A stretch of DNA of 64,000 bases. It comes from Streptomyces sp. JB150. GTDB taxonomy: Bacteria; Actinomycetota; Actinomycetes; Streptomycetales; Streptomycetaceae. Shown in pieces: positions 55,630 through 63,045 of the stretch. The notes below the pieces were generated by a model. The model made no database searches and was not told the origin of the DNA. It worked only from the letters and a program-made list of their open reading frames with translations. Position 1 is the first letter of the stretch, and the number at the start of each line of letters is the position of its first letter. The translations under genes were made by a program, and so were the position numbers. The stretch lies in NCBI RefSeq assembly GCF_011193355.1, contig NZ_CP049780.1, positions 2,518,556 through 2,582,555 on the forward strand. Reading direction: 5' to 3'.

Positions 55630-56163
55630 ATGAGCACCCGCCACATCCTGCTCGGGCTGCTTGCCGCCGGTCCCAGCCACGGCTACGACCTCAAGCGACG
55701 GCACGACGAACGCTTCCCGCAGGCCCGCCCGCTGGCCTACGGGCAGGTGTACACGACCCTGCAACGACTGGTCCGCGACGGACTGGCCGAGGTCGACGGC
55801 ACCGACGCCGACGGCGGCCCCGAGCGCACCCTGTACCGCTCCACCGAGAAGGGCACCGCCGAACTGGCCCGCTGGGCCGGGGAGGTCACCCCGCCCGCGC
55901 CGTTCGTCGCGAACGAGATCTTCGCCAAGGTCGTCGTCGCGATCCTCTCCGGCGGGGACCCGGACCGCTATCTGCGCGAGCAGCGCGCCGCGCACATGGC
56001 GCGGATGCGTGAGCTCACGGCGGTGAAGACCGCCCCGGGCGCCGATCTGTCCACGGTCCTGTCCGCCGACTACGCCCTCACCCACCTCGACGCCGACCTG
56101 CGCTGGATGACGACCACCGCGGCCCGGCTGACCACCCTCACCGCGGAGGTAGACCACCGATGA
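55630..56163 (+). CDS. PadR-family transcriptional regulator
   Basis: Regulator of 177 aa. The PadR winged helix reads ILLGLLAAGPSHGYDLKRRH, then ERFPQARPLAYGQVYTTLQR and LVRDGLAEVDG. A C-terminal Vir_act_alpha_C-like helical part follows. No Shine-Dalgarno is seen; promoter position suggests a leaderless transcript. The TGA overlaps the start of the ABC ATPase gene (ATGA). It probably represses its own operon until the transporter's substrate appears. Confidence 0.92.
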   Translation: MSTRHILLGLLAAGPSHGYDLKRRHDERFPQARPLAYGQVYTTLQRLVRDGLAEVDGTDADGGPERTLYRSTEKGTAELARWAGEVTPPAPFVANEIFAKVVVAILSGGDPDRYLREQRAAHMARMRELTAVKTAPGADLSTVLSADYALTHLDADLRWMTTTAARLTTLTAEVDHR

Positions 56164-56873
56164 CAGCCGAGCACACCCCCGGCACACCACTGCTCGCGGC
56201 CCGTGGCCTGATCAAGGCGCACGGCCGCACGGAGGCCCTGCGCGGCGCCTTTGTCGAGCTGGCGGCCGGCGAGATCCTGGCCGTCACCGGCCCGAGCGGC
56301 AGCGGCAAGTCCACCCTGCTGCACTGCCTCGCCGGCATCGTCCGGCCCGACGCGGGCGCGGTGACCTACGGCGGCGAACGCGTCGACCAGCTGCCGGAGG
56401 CCCGGCTGAGCGAGCTGCGGCGCACCGAGTTCGGCGTGGTGTTCCAGTTCGGGCAGCTGATCCCGGAGCTGACCGCGCTCGACAACGTGGCGCTGCCGCT
56501 GCTGCTCGGGGGACTGACCCGCCGGCAGGCGCACTCGGTGGCCGGGGAGTGGCTGGAGCGGTTCGGGGTGCGCGGGCAGGAAGGGCTGCGTCCCGGCGAG
56601 CTGAGCGGCGGGCAGGCACAGCGGGTCGCGCTGGCGCGCGCCCTGGTCACCAGCCCCAAGGTGGTCTTCGCCGACGAGCCGACCGGCGCGCTCGACTCGC
56701 TCGCCGGGGAGCAGACCATGACCGCGCTGGTGCACGCGGCGCGCGAGACCGGCACGTCCGTCCTGGTCATCACGCACGACGCCCGGATCGCGGCGTACGC
56801 CGACCGCGAGGTCGCCCTGTGCGACGGCGTCGTGGTCGCGGAGGGCGCGGACGCGCTGGGGGTGACCCGGTGA
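56160..56873 (+). CDS. ABC transporter ATPase, MacB/LolD type
   Basis: ATPase of 237 aa. Walker A GPSGSGKSTLL, Q-loop VVFQFGQLIPELTALDNVAL with a normal Gln, signature LSGGQAQR, Walker B VVFADEPTGALDS and H-loop ITHD. FADEPTGALD is characteristic of the MacB/LolD group, which export drugs or peptides or extract lipoproteins. It is coupled to PadR upstream and to the permease downstream (GTGA). Confidence 0.93.
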   Translation: MTAEHTPGTPLLAARGLIKAHGRTEALRGAFVELAAGEILAVTGPSGSGKSTLLHCLAGIVRPDAGAVTYGGERVDQLPEARLSELRRTEFGVVFQFGQLIPELTALDNVALPLLLGGLTRRQAHSVAGEWLERFGVRGQEGLRPGELSGGQAQRVALARALVTSPKVVFADEPTGALDSLAGEQTMTALVHAARETGTSVLVITHDARIAAYADREVALCDGVVVAEGADALGVTR

Positions 56874-58219
56874 GCACGGAGCTGCGACTGGCCCGGCTGC
56901 TGGTGACGGGCTCGGACCGGCGGGAGTGGTGGCGGATCGCGCTCACCGCCTTCGGGGCGCTGCTCGCCACCGGGTTCGCCCTGGCGGCGGCGGTGCTGGC
57001 CGCCCTGCGGGGAAGCTACGACGTGTCCGTCGGCAACGGCCTGCTGGACCACCCCGGGGAGCGCTCGGGCGTGATCGTCGCCCTGCTGCTCCTGCTGGTC
57101 CCGGTGTTCGGGTTCCTCGGGCAGTGCGCGCGCATCGGCGCCGTCCACCGCGACCGGCGGCTGGCCGCGCTGCGGCTGGCGGGGGCCACGCCCTGGCAGG
57201 TGCGGCGGATCGCGGCGGCGGAGACCGGGCTGGCCTGTGCGCTGGGCTCGGCGGTCGCCACCGTCTTCTCGGTGCTGCTCCTGCTGGGCGAGTGGAACCG
57301 GCCGCCGGCCCCGGTGTGGGCGGCGATCGCGGTGGTCGCGCTCGCCGTGCCGGTGGTGGGCACCCTGGTGAGCGTGCTCGCGCTGCGCCGGGTCGTGGCC
57401 TCGCCGCTGGGCGAGGTGCGCCGGGTGCGCGCCGAGACCCGGCCGGGGCGGGCGTTCGCCGCGGCGGCGCTGCTGTTCGTGGCCGTGGCGGCCGGCGCGG
57501 CCCACCGGATGTCCGCCGGCCAGCGGCCCGGCGGCCCGGCGGGCCCGGTGCTGGTCCTCGGCGCCGTCGTGGTGGTCGGCGCGGCGGCGGTCTGGCTGGT
57601 GGGCGCCACCGCCCGGCTGACGGGGCGGCTGCTGGCCGCCCGCACCGACGACCCCGCGGTGCTGATCGCGGCCGAGCGGCTGCGCGACGACCCGTGGGCG
57701 GCCGCCCGCACCCACGCGGCGGTGCTCCTGGTGACCGTCGTCGGCACCGGCTTCGTGGGGGTGCGGCAGGCGCTGCTGGAGGTGGTGGAGTCGGACAAGC
57801 ACCTGGCCGAGAGCAGCGGCTTCTACACCACGGGGCTGAACCTGACGGCCGCCGCGATCGGCGTCGCCCTGCTGATCGTCCTGACGGCCCTCGCCGTCGG
57901 CACCGCCGAGTCCCTGGCCACCCGCCGCCGTGGCCTGGCCGCCCAGGCCGCCGCCGGGGTGCCGCAGCGGGTGCTGGGCCGGGCGCTGCTGCTGGAGACG
58001 GCGCTGCCGCTGGCGCCCGCGGTGCTGCTCGCGGGTATCGGCGGCATGGCGATCGGCACCTGGTACGTCCTGCTCACGGACGACGGCGGCAGCCGCTCGG
58101 TGCCGTGGGCGGCGCTGCTCGTCCCCGTCGCCGTGTACGTCACCTGCCTGCTGGCCGCGGCGACCTCGCTGCCGCTGCTGCGCCGGTCGGTGCGCCCGGG
58201 CGAGCTGCGGTACGCGTAG
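56870..58219 (+). CDS. ABC transporter permease, FtsX/MacB type
   Basis: Membrane subunit of 449 aa with two FtsX-like halves and about eight to ten TM segments. The large extracytoplasmic domain of classic MacB is missing. RDRRLAALRLAGATPWQVRR is the coupling motif in half one; RRRGLAAQAAAGVPQRVLGR mirrors it in half two. The operon with PadR and the ATPase resembles drug- or bacitracin-type exporters. The 3' end including the stop is duplicated 60 bp downstream. Confidence 0.9.
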   Translation: MSTELRLARLLVTGSDRREWWRIALTAFGALLATGFALAAAVLAALRGSYDVSVGNGLLDHPGERSGVIVALLLLLVPVFGFLGQCARIGAVHRDRRLAALRLAGATPWQVRRIAAAETGLACALGSAVATVFSVLLLLGEWNRPPAPVWAAIAVVALAVPVVGTLVSVLALRRVVASPLGEVRRVRAETRPGRAFAAAALLFVAVAAGAAHRMSAGQRPGGPAGPVLVLGAVVVVGAAAVWLVGATARLTGRLLAARTDDPAVLIAAERLRDDPWAAARTHAAVLLVTVVGTGFVGVRQALLEVVESDKHLAESSGFYTTGLNLTAAAIGVALLIVLTALAVGTAESLATRRRGLAAQAAAGVPQRVLGRALLLETALPLAPAVLLAGIGGMAIGTWYVLLTDDGGSRSVPWAALLVPVAVYVTCLLAAATSLPLLRRSVRPGELRYA

Positions 58220-58291
58220 TCCCGCGCGGCGACCGACCGGACCCGGCGCGGGTCCTACGGCGGGAGCTGCTACGCGTAATCCCGCGCGGCG
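58202..58291 (+). repeat. duplicated 3' end of the ABC permease gene
   Basis: 58202-58231 (GAGCTGCGGTACGCGTAGTC, then CCGCGCGGCG) contains the TAG stop. A copy with a 2-bp gap and one substitution is at 58264-58291, where the stop-equivalent triplet is TAA. The spacing is about 62 bp. Confidence 0.75.
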
Positions 58292-58387
58292 GGCCGCGCC
58301 GCCCCGCGGGACCGGGGTGGACGGGGGTCTCCCCGGTTCCGCACGGGCGGGGCGCGAGCCGCACCGGATGCGTGAAAGCCCGGACCG

Positions 58388-58924
58388 TCAGGCGGAAATG
58401 CCGTCGATCCGGGCCAGCGCGTCGTCCGCGCCGAACGGCTTCAGATACGGCAGCCAGCGCGGGTCCCGGTGGCCGGTGCCGATGATGCGCCAGGCCAGAC
58501 CGGAGGGCGGGGCGGGTTTGTGACGCAGCCGCCAGCCGATCTCGGTGAGGTGGCGGTCGGCCTTGACGTGGTTGCAGCGGCGGCAGGACGCCACCACGTT
58601 GTCCCAGACGTGCTTGCCCCCGCGCGAGCGCGGGATGACGTGGTCGACGCTGGTTGCGACGCCACCGCAGTACATGCACCGGCCTCCGTCGCGGGCGAAC
58701 AGCGCCCGGCGCGTCAGAGGAACGGGCCCCCGGTAGGGAACCCGCACGAATCGCTTCAGCCGGACCACGCTGGGTGCGGGGACTGTGACGGTCGCGCTGT
58801 GCAGATAGGCGCCGGACTCCTCGAGGCATACGGCCTTGTTCTCGAGGACGAGGACGAGCGCGCGGCGGAGCGGTACGACGCCGAGGGGCTCGTACGACGC
58901 GTTGAGGACCAGGACATGCGGCAC
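58388..58924 (-). CDS. HNH endonuclease
   Basis: Protein of 178 aa with a C-terminal HNH/beta-beta-alpha-metal nuclease. Zinc Cys83-x2-Cys86 (CMYCGG) and Cys114-x2-Cys117 (CRRCNH) frame DHVIPRSRGGKHVWDNVV, with catalytic Asp94-His95, Asn109 and His119. The first 75 residues (MPHVLVLNASYEPLGVVPLR) are conserved in actinobacterial stand-alone HNH proteins. The GTG at 58924 follows AAGGAGG and beats a longer in-frame start at 59047. Its role is unknown; it is a chromosomal, apparently core gene rather than a homing element. Confidence 0.9.
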   Translation of the reverse strand: MPHVLVLNASYEPLGVVPLRRALVLVLENKAVCLEESGAYLHSATVTVPAPSVVRLKRFVRVPYRGPVPLTRRALFARDGGRCMYCGGVATSVDHVIPRSRGGKHVWDNVVASCRRCNHVKADRHLTEIGWRLRHKPAPPSGLAWRIIGTGHRDPRWLPYLKPFGADDALARIDGISA

Positions 58925-59253
58925 GGATGCCTCCTTGTACGCCGGCGGCGCGTGGCTCGCGCCGGGACGATCTGCAGCCAGTCTCCCCTCAGGCCAGGTG
59001 AACGCGCCACCATGTCCCGGTAACGGGCTGGGAGTGTTTTCGACCACATCTGATTCATCCCCCAGGTGGGGACCTGTTCAAGCCCGGGTGAGTGTTGTCT
59101 CTCCCGCGCGAACCGGGCCGTTCCGCGCGCAATGCCCCGTTAGTGTGGTGGTTCTGCCCGTCCGGTGTCCTTTCCGTGACCCGAACGCCTCGGACGACCC
59201 ACGCCCCGAACGACTCCGCCGGAGGCAGACCGCTGCACCTGGAGGTACCCGCC
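58925..59253. other. divergent region between HNH and MscS genes
   Basis: 329 bp with no convincing gene. TAGTGT near 59140 could be a -10 for mscS, but I see no matching -35. CCCGGTAACGGG near 59016 is a short palindrome. No riboswitch consensus is recognised. Confidence 0.3.
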
Positions 59254-60348
59254 GTGTCCCTGCCCGCCGTCCTGCCGGCCGCCGGCCCCTCGCCGTCGCC
59301 GTCGCCGTCCGAGTCGACCGCACCGGTGGTGCCCACGTTCCGGGACGCCCAGGAGAGCGCGACCAACGCCGCCAGCTGGGTCGAGGAGAACTGGTCCACG
59401 TGGCTCGCCATCGGCCTGCGGGTGCTGCTGATCGTGGTGATCGCCGCGGTGCTGCGGGTGGTGGTGCGGCGGGCGATCACCAAGCTGATAGACCGGATGA
59501 ACCGCACCGTGCAGGCGGTGGACGGCACCGCGATCGGCGGCCTGCTGGTGAACGTCGAGCGCCGCAGGCAGCGCTCGCAGGCGATCGGCTCGGTGCTGCG
59601 CTCGGTGGCGAGCTTCCTGATCCTCGGCACCGCCGCCCTGATGATCCTCGGCACCTTCCAGATCAACCTGGCCCCGCTGCTGGCATCGGCCGGTGTCGCG
59701 GGCGTGGCGATCGGTTTCGGCGCTCGCAACCTGGTCACGGACTTCCTGTCCGGCGTGTTCATGATCCTGGAGGACCAGTACGGCGTCGGCGACCAGATCG
59801 ACGTGGGCGTGGCCTCCGGCGAGGTCATCGAGGTCGGCCTGCGGGTGACCAAGCTGCGCGGCGACAACGGCGAGATCTGGTACGTCCGCAACGGCGAGGT
59901 CAAGCGGGTCGGCAACCTGTCCCAGGGCTGGGCCACCGCGGGCGTCGACGTCACCGTCCGCCCCTCGGAGGACCTGGACCACGTCAAGGCGGTCCTCACC
60001 CAGGTGGGCGACACCATGGGCAAGGAGGAGCCCTGGAACGAGATGCTGTGGGGCCCGGTGGAGATCCTGGGCCTGGACAGCCTGCTGCTGGACTCCATGG
60101 TCGTGAAGGTGTCGGCGAAGACCATGCCGGGCAAGTCCCTGACGATCGAGCGCGAGCTGCGCTGGCGGATCAAGCGCGCCTTCGACGCCGAGGGCATCCG
60201 GATCGTCGGCGGCCTGCCCGCCCAGTCCGACGGCGAGGCGGAGGCGGACCCGACGGCGGGCATGGCGCCCCCGTCGGCGTACGCCAGCACGACCTCGCCG
60301 CAGTCGGCGGCGGCCTCGCCGCTGACGCCGCCGAGCACCACGAAGTAG
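59254..60348 (+). CDS. MscS-type mechanosensitive channel
   Basis: Small-conductance mechanosensitive channel of 364 aa. A Pro/Ser-rich N-terminus precedes TM1 (LAIGLRVLLIVVIAAVLRVV), TM2 (VASFLILGTAALMIL) and pore helix TM3 (LASAGVAGVAIGFGARNLVT). The beta domain contains VGDQIDVGVASGEVIEVGLR, then the alpha/beta C-terminus with a low-complexity Ser/Pro/Thr tail. The GTG at 59254 follows GGAGG. It relieves turgor on osmotic downshock and appears monocistronic. Confidence 0.92.
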   Translation: MSLPAVLPAAGPSPSPSPSESTAPVVPTFRDAQESATNAASWVEENWSTWLAIGLRVLLIVVIAAVLRVVVRRAITKLIDRMNRTVQAVDGTAIGGLLVNVERRRQRSQAIGSVLRSVASFLILGTAALMILGTFQINLAPLLASAGVAGVAIGFGARNLVTDFLSGVFMILEDQYGVGDQIDVGVASGEVIEVGLRVTKLRGDNGEIWYVRNGEVKRVGNLSQGWATAGVDVTVRPSEDLDHVKAVLTQVGDTMGKEEPWNEMLWGPVEILGLDSLLLDSMVVKVSAKTMPGKSLTIERELRWRIKRAFDAEGIRIVGGLPAQSDGEAEADPTAGMAPPSAYASTTSPQSAAASPLTPPSTTK

Positions 60349-60361
60349 CCGCACGCACGGT

Positions 60362-60390
60362 CAGGGCCCTCCCCGTGCGGGCCCTGGCTC
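60362..60390 (+). terminator. terminator after the MscS gene
   Basis: Arms CAGGGCCC and GGGCCCTG (60362-60369, 60379-60386) with a 9-nt loop, then GCTCTT. Further GGGCCC copies follow at 60396 and 60410. Confidence 0.72.
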
Positions 60391-60453
60391 TTGAAGGGCC
60401 CTGGGGAAGGGCCCTGGGCCTTCAGGTGCCTGCCCGTCGACGTGCCCTGACTC

Positions 60454-60482
60454 TTGACGCACCCTTCCCGCCCGGCTAGCTT
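60454..60482 (+). promoter_or_regulatory. csnR promoter
   Basis: TTGACG (60454-60459), exactly 17 bp, TAGCTT (60477-60482): the best consensus promoter in the window. Transcription should start near 60489, a few bases before the CsnR box. Confidence 0.72.
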
Positions 60483-60493
60483 CGCCATCCAAC

Positions 60494-60506
60494 AGGAAAC
60501 CTTCCT
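60494..60506. promoter_or_regulatory. CsnR operator candidate
   Basis: AGGAAACCTTCCT has inverted arms AGGAA/TTCCT with a 3-bp centre, just after the predicted transcription start. In S. coelicolor, CsnR (a ROK repressor) binds AGGAAA-type palindromes at csnR and the chitosanase gene csnA, as I recall. This is the same kind of site in the same place. Confidence 0.68.
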
Positions 60507-60531
60507 AACAGTCGCCGTCACGAGGACGCCC

Positions 60532-61728
60532 ATGGCAGGCACCCCGCGCACCCTGCGCGCCATGAACGACCGCGCCGCCCTGGACCTCCTCCTGGAGCAC
60601 GGCCCCCTCTCCCGCACCCGGATCGGCAAGCTCACCGGCCTGTCCAAGCCGACCGCCTCCCAGCTCCTGGCCCGCCTGGAGGCCGCCGGACTCGTCCTCG
60701 CCACCGGTACCAGCGAGGGCCGCCCCGGCCCCAACGCCCAGCTGTACGCGCTCAACCCGGCCGCCGCCCACGCCGCCGGCCTCGACGTCACCCCCGAGCG
60801 CATCCGCGCCGCCGTCGCCGACATCACCGGCCGCACGATCGGCACCCACGAGGTCCCCACGCCCGGCAAGCGCCCGGACCGCCCGGTCGTCCGGCAGGTC
60901 ACCGACGCCCTCGACGGCGCCCTGAAAGCGGCCGGACTCACCCGCGACGCCCCGCACCGCCTGGTCATCGGCACCCCCGGCGCCTTCGACCCGAACACCG
61001 GCCGGCTGCGCTACGCCTCGCACCTGCCCGGCTGGCACGCGCCCACCCTGCTCGCCGAACTCGCCGCCGCGCTGCCGATGCCCGTCGAGTACGAGAACGA
61101 CGTCAACCTCGTCGCCATGGCCGAGCAGCGCCTCGGCGCCGCCCGCGGCCACGAGGACTTCGTCCTGCTGTGGAACCAGGAGGGCCTGGGCGCCGCCCTG
61201 GTCCTCGGCGGCCGGCTGCACCGCGGCTGGACCGGCGGCGCCGGCGAGGTCGGCTTCCTGCCGGTGCCGGGCACCCCGCTGGTCCGCCAGGTCACCCGGA
61301 CGGGCAGCGGCGGCTACCAGGAGCTGGCCGGCTCCCAGGTCCTGCCGGCCCTGGCCCGCGAGGCCGGCCTGACCTACCTGCCCGGTGGCTCCCACGCCGA
61401 GGTCGCCGCCGCCTTGCTGACCCGCGCGGCACAGCACCCCGACGACCCGCGCCACCAGCGGCTGCTGCGCGCGTACGCGACCCGCCTCGCCACCGGTCTC
61501 GCCTCCCTGGTCTCCGTCCTCGACCCGGAGCTGGTCGTGCTCAGCGGCACCTCCCTCGCCTGCGGCGGGGAGCCGCTGCGCGCCCTGGTCCAGGCCGAGC
61601 TGGCCGAGCTGGCGGCGGCCCGCCCCCGGCTGGTCACCGGCACCGTCACCGAACACCCCGTGCTGCGCGGCGCGCTGGAGAGCGCCCTCGCGGCCACCCG
61701 CGACGAGGTGTTCGACACCTCGCGCTGA
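60532..61728 (+). CDS. csnR: ROK-family repressor, CsnR-like
   Basis: Sugar-sensing repressor of 398 aa. The N-terminal winged helix reads SRTRIGKLTGLSKPTASQLL. The ROK domain has IGTPGAFDPNTGRL, EYENDVNLVAMAEQR and the glycan-binding LHRGWTGGAGEVGFLPVPG. The classic ROK zinc motif CxCGxxGC is not seen, so a ligand-only sensor is likely. The promoter and palindrome upstream match csn regulation: repression until chitosan-derived glucosamine sugars bind. The gene heads an operon with a GH4 enzyme and a kinase. Confidence 0.85.
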   Translation: MAGTPRTLRAMNDRAALDLLLEHGPLSRTRIGKLTGLSKPTASQLLARLEAAGLVLATGTSEGRPGPNAQLYALNPAAAHAAGLDVTPERIRAAVADITGRTIGTHEVPTPGKRPDRPVVRQVTDALDGALKAAGLTRDAPHRLVIGTPGAFDPNTGRLRYASHLPGWHAPTLLAELAAALPMPVEYENDVNLVAMAEQRLGAARGHEDFVLLWNQEGLGAALVLGGRLHRGWTGGAGEVGFLPVPGTPLVRQVTRTGSGGYQELAGSQVLPALAREAGLTYLPGGSHAEVAAALLTRAAQHPDDPRHQRLLRAYATRLATGLASLVSVLDPELVVLSGTSLACGGEPLRALVQAELAELAAARPRLVTGTVTEHPVLRGALESALAATRDEVFDTSR

Positions 61729-61779
61729 ACCGCCGCGCACCCCGACTGGACACTCACCGCAGTGAAGGGCTGGCACCGT

Positions 61780-63045
61780 ATGAGACTCACCGTGGTAGGC
61801 GGCGGTTCGACGTACACCCCCGAACTGGTCGACGGCCTCGCCCGGCTCAGGGACACCCTCCCCGTCGACGAGCTGGTCCTCATGGACCCGGCGACGGACC
61901 GCCTGGAGCTGATCGGCAACCTCAGCCGCCGCATCCTCACCCGCCACGGCCACCACGCCCGCGTCCTGACCACCCCCGACCTCGACAAGGCCGTGGACGG
62001 CGCGGACGCGGTCCTCCTCCAGCTCCGGGTGGGCGGCCAGGCGGCCCGCGAGCAGGACGAGACCTGGCCGCTGACCTGCGGCTGCGTCGGCCAGGAGACC
62101 ACCGGCGCGGGGGGCCTGGCCAAGGCCCTGCGCACGGTCCCGGTGGTCCTGGACATCGCCGACCGCGTCCGCCGCGCCAACCCCGGCGCCTGGATCGTCG
62201 ACTTCACCAACCCGGTGGGCATCGTCACCCGCGCCCTGCTCCAGGCCGGCCACAAGGCGGTGGGCCTGTGCAACGTCGCCATCGGCCTGCAGCGCAAGTT
62301 CGCCGCGCTCCTCGGCGTACCGCCCGCGTCCGTCCACCTCGACCACGTCGGCCTCAACCACCTCACCTGGGAGACGGCCGTACGCCTGAACGGCCCCGAC
62401 GGCGAGGACGTCCTGCCCCGCCTCCTCGCCGCCCACGGCGACACCATCGCCGCCGACCTGCGCCTGCCCCGCGCCCTCCTGGACCGCCTGGGCGTGGTCC
62501 CCTCCTACTACCTGCGCTACTACTACGCCCACGACGAGGTCGTACGGGAACTGCGCACCAGACCCTCCCGGGCGGCCGAAGTCGCGGCCATGGAACGCGA
62601 GTTGCTCACCCTCTACGCCGACCCCGCCCTGGACACCAAACCGGACCTGCTCGCCCGGCGCGGCGGCGCCTACTACTCGGAGGCCGCCGTCGACCTGGCC
62701 GCGGCCCTCCTCACGGGCACCGGAAGCCCGTACCAGGTGGTCAACACGCACAACAACGGCACGCTCCCCTTCCTCCCCGACGACGCGGTCATCGAGGTCC
62801 CCGCGACCGTGACCGGCACCGGCCCGACGCCCCTCCCCGTCGCCCCCGTCTCCCCCCTCTACGCGGGCCTGATGGCCGACGTCACCGCCTACGAGCACCT
62901 GGCCCTCGAAGCCGCCCTCCACGGCGGCCGGGACCGGGTCTTCCAGGCCCTCCTCGCCCACCCCCTCATCGGCCAGTACGAGTACGCCGACACCCTCACC
63001 GACCAGCTGATCGCACACAACCGGGAGCACCTGGCGTGGGCCTGA
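61780..63045 (+). CDS. csnH: GH4 family 6-phospho-beta-glucosidase-like enzyme, CsnH-like
   Basis: NAD- and metal-dependent glycoside hydrolase of family 4, 421 aa. TVVGGGSTYTPELVDGL is the NAD-binding N-terminus; LMDPATDRLE and LLQLRVGGQAAREQDE follow. GLCNVAIG and GLNHLTW carry the Cys and His metal ligands, and YLRYYYAHDE the catalytic Tyr region. The ATG at 61780 fits homologues better than the GTG at 61762. In the csn context it likely splits glucosamine disaccharide phosphates. It overlaps the kinase gene by 10 nt. Confidence 0.88.
   Translation: MRLTVVGGGSTYTPELVDGLARLRDTLPVDELVLMDPATDRLELIGNLSRRILTRHGHHARVLTTPDLDKAVDGADAVLLQLRVGGQAAREQDETWPLTCGCVGQETTGAGGLAKALRTVPVVLDIADRVRRANPGAWIVDFTNPVGIVTRALLQAGHKAVGLCNVAIGLQRKFAALLGVPPASVHLDHVGLNHLTWETAVRLNGPDGEDVLPRLLAAHGDTIAADLRLPRALLDRLGVVPSYYLRYYYAHDEVVRELRTRPSRAAEVAAMERELLTLYADPALDTKPDLLARRGGAYYSEAAVDLAAALLTGTGSPYQVVNTHNNGTLPFLPDDAVIEVPATVTGTGPTPLPVAPVSPLYAGLMADVTAYEHLALEAALHGGRDRVFQALLAHPLIGQYEYADTLTDQLIAHNREHLAWA

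Noticed and set aside
58388..58924. HNH gene as a homing endonuclease or mobile element
   Set aside because: There is no intron, intein, terminal repeat or target duplication. The gene sits with its own ribosome site in what looks like core chromosome.
58925..59253. Possible c-di-AMP-type riboswitch upstream of the MscS gene
   Set aside because: The region is long enough, but I see none of the conserved riboswitch segments.
60396..60421. Additional GGGCCC copies after the MscS terminator as an operator
   Set aside because: They are more simply explained as duplicated terminator stem sequence; they lie upstream of the csnR promoter and do not resemble the CsnR site.
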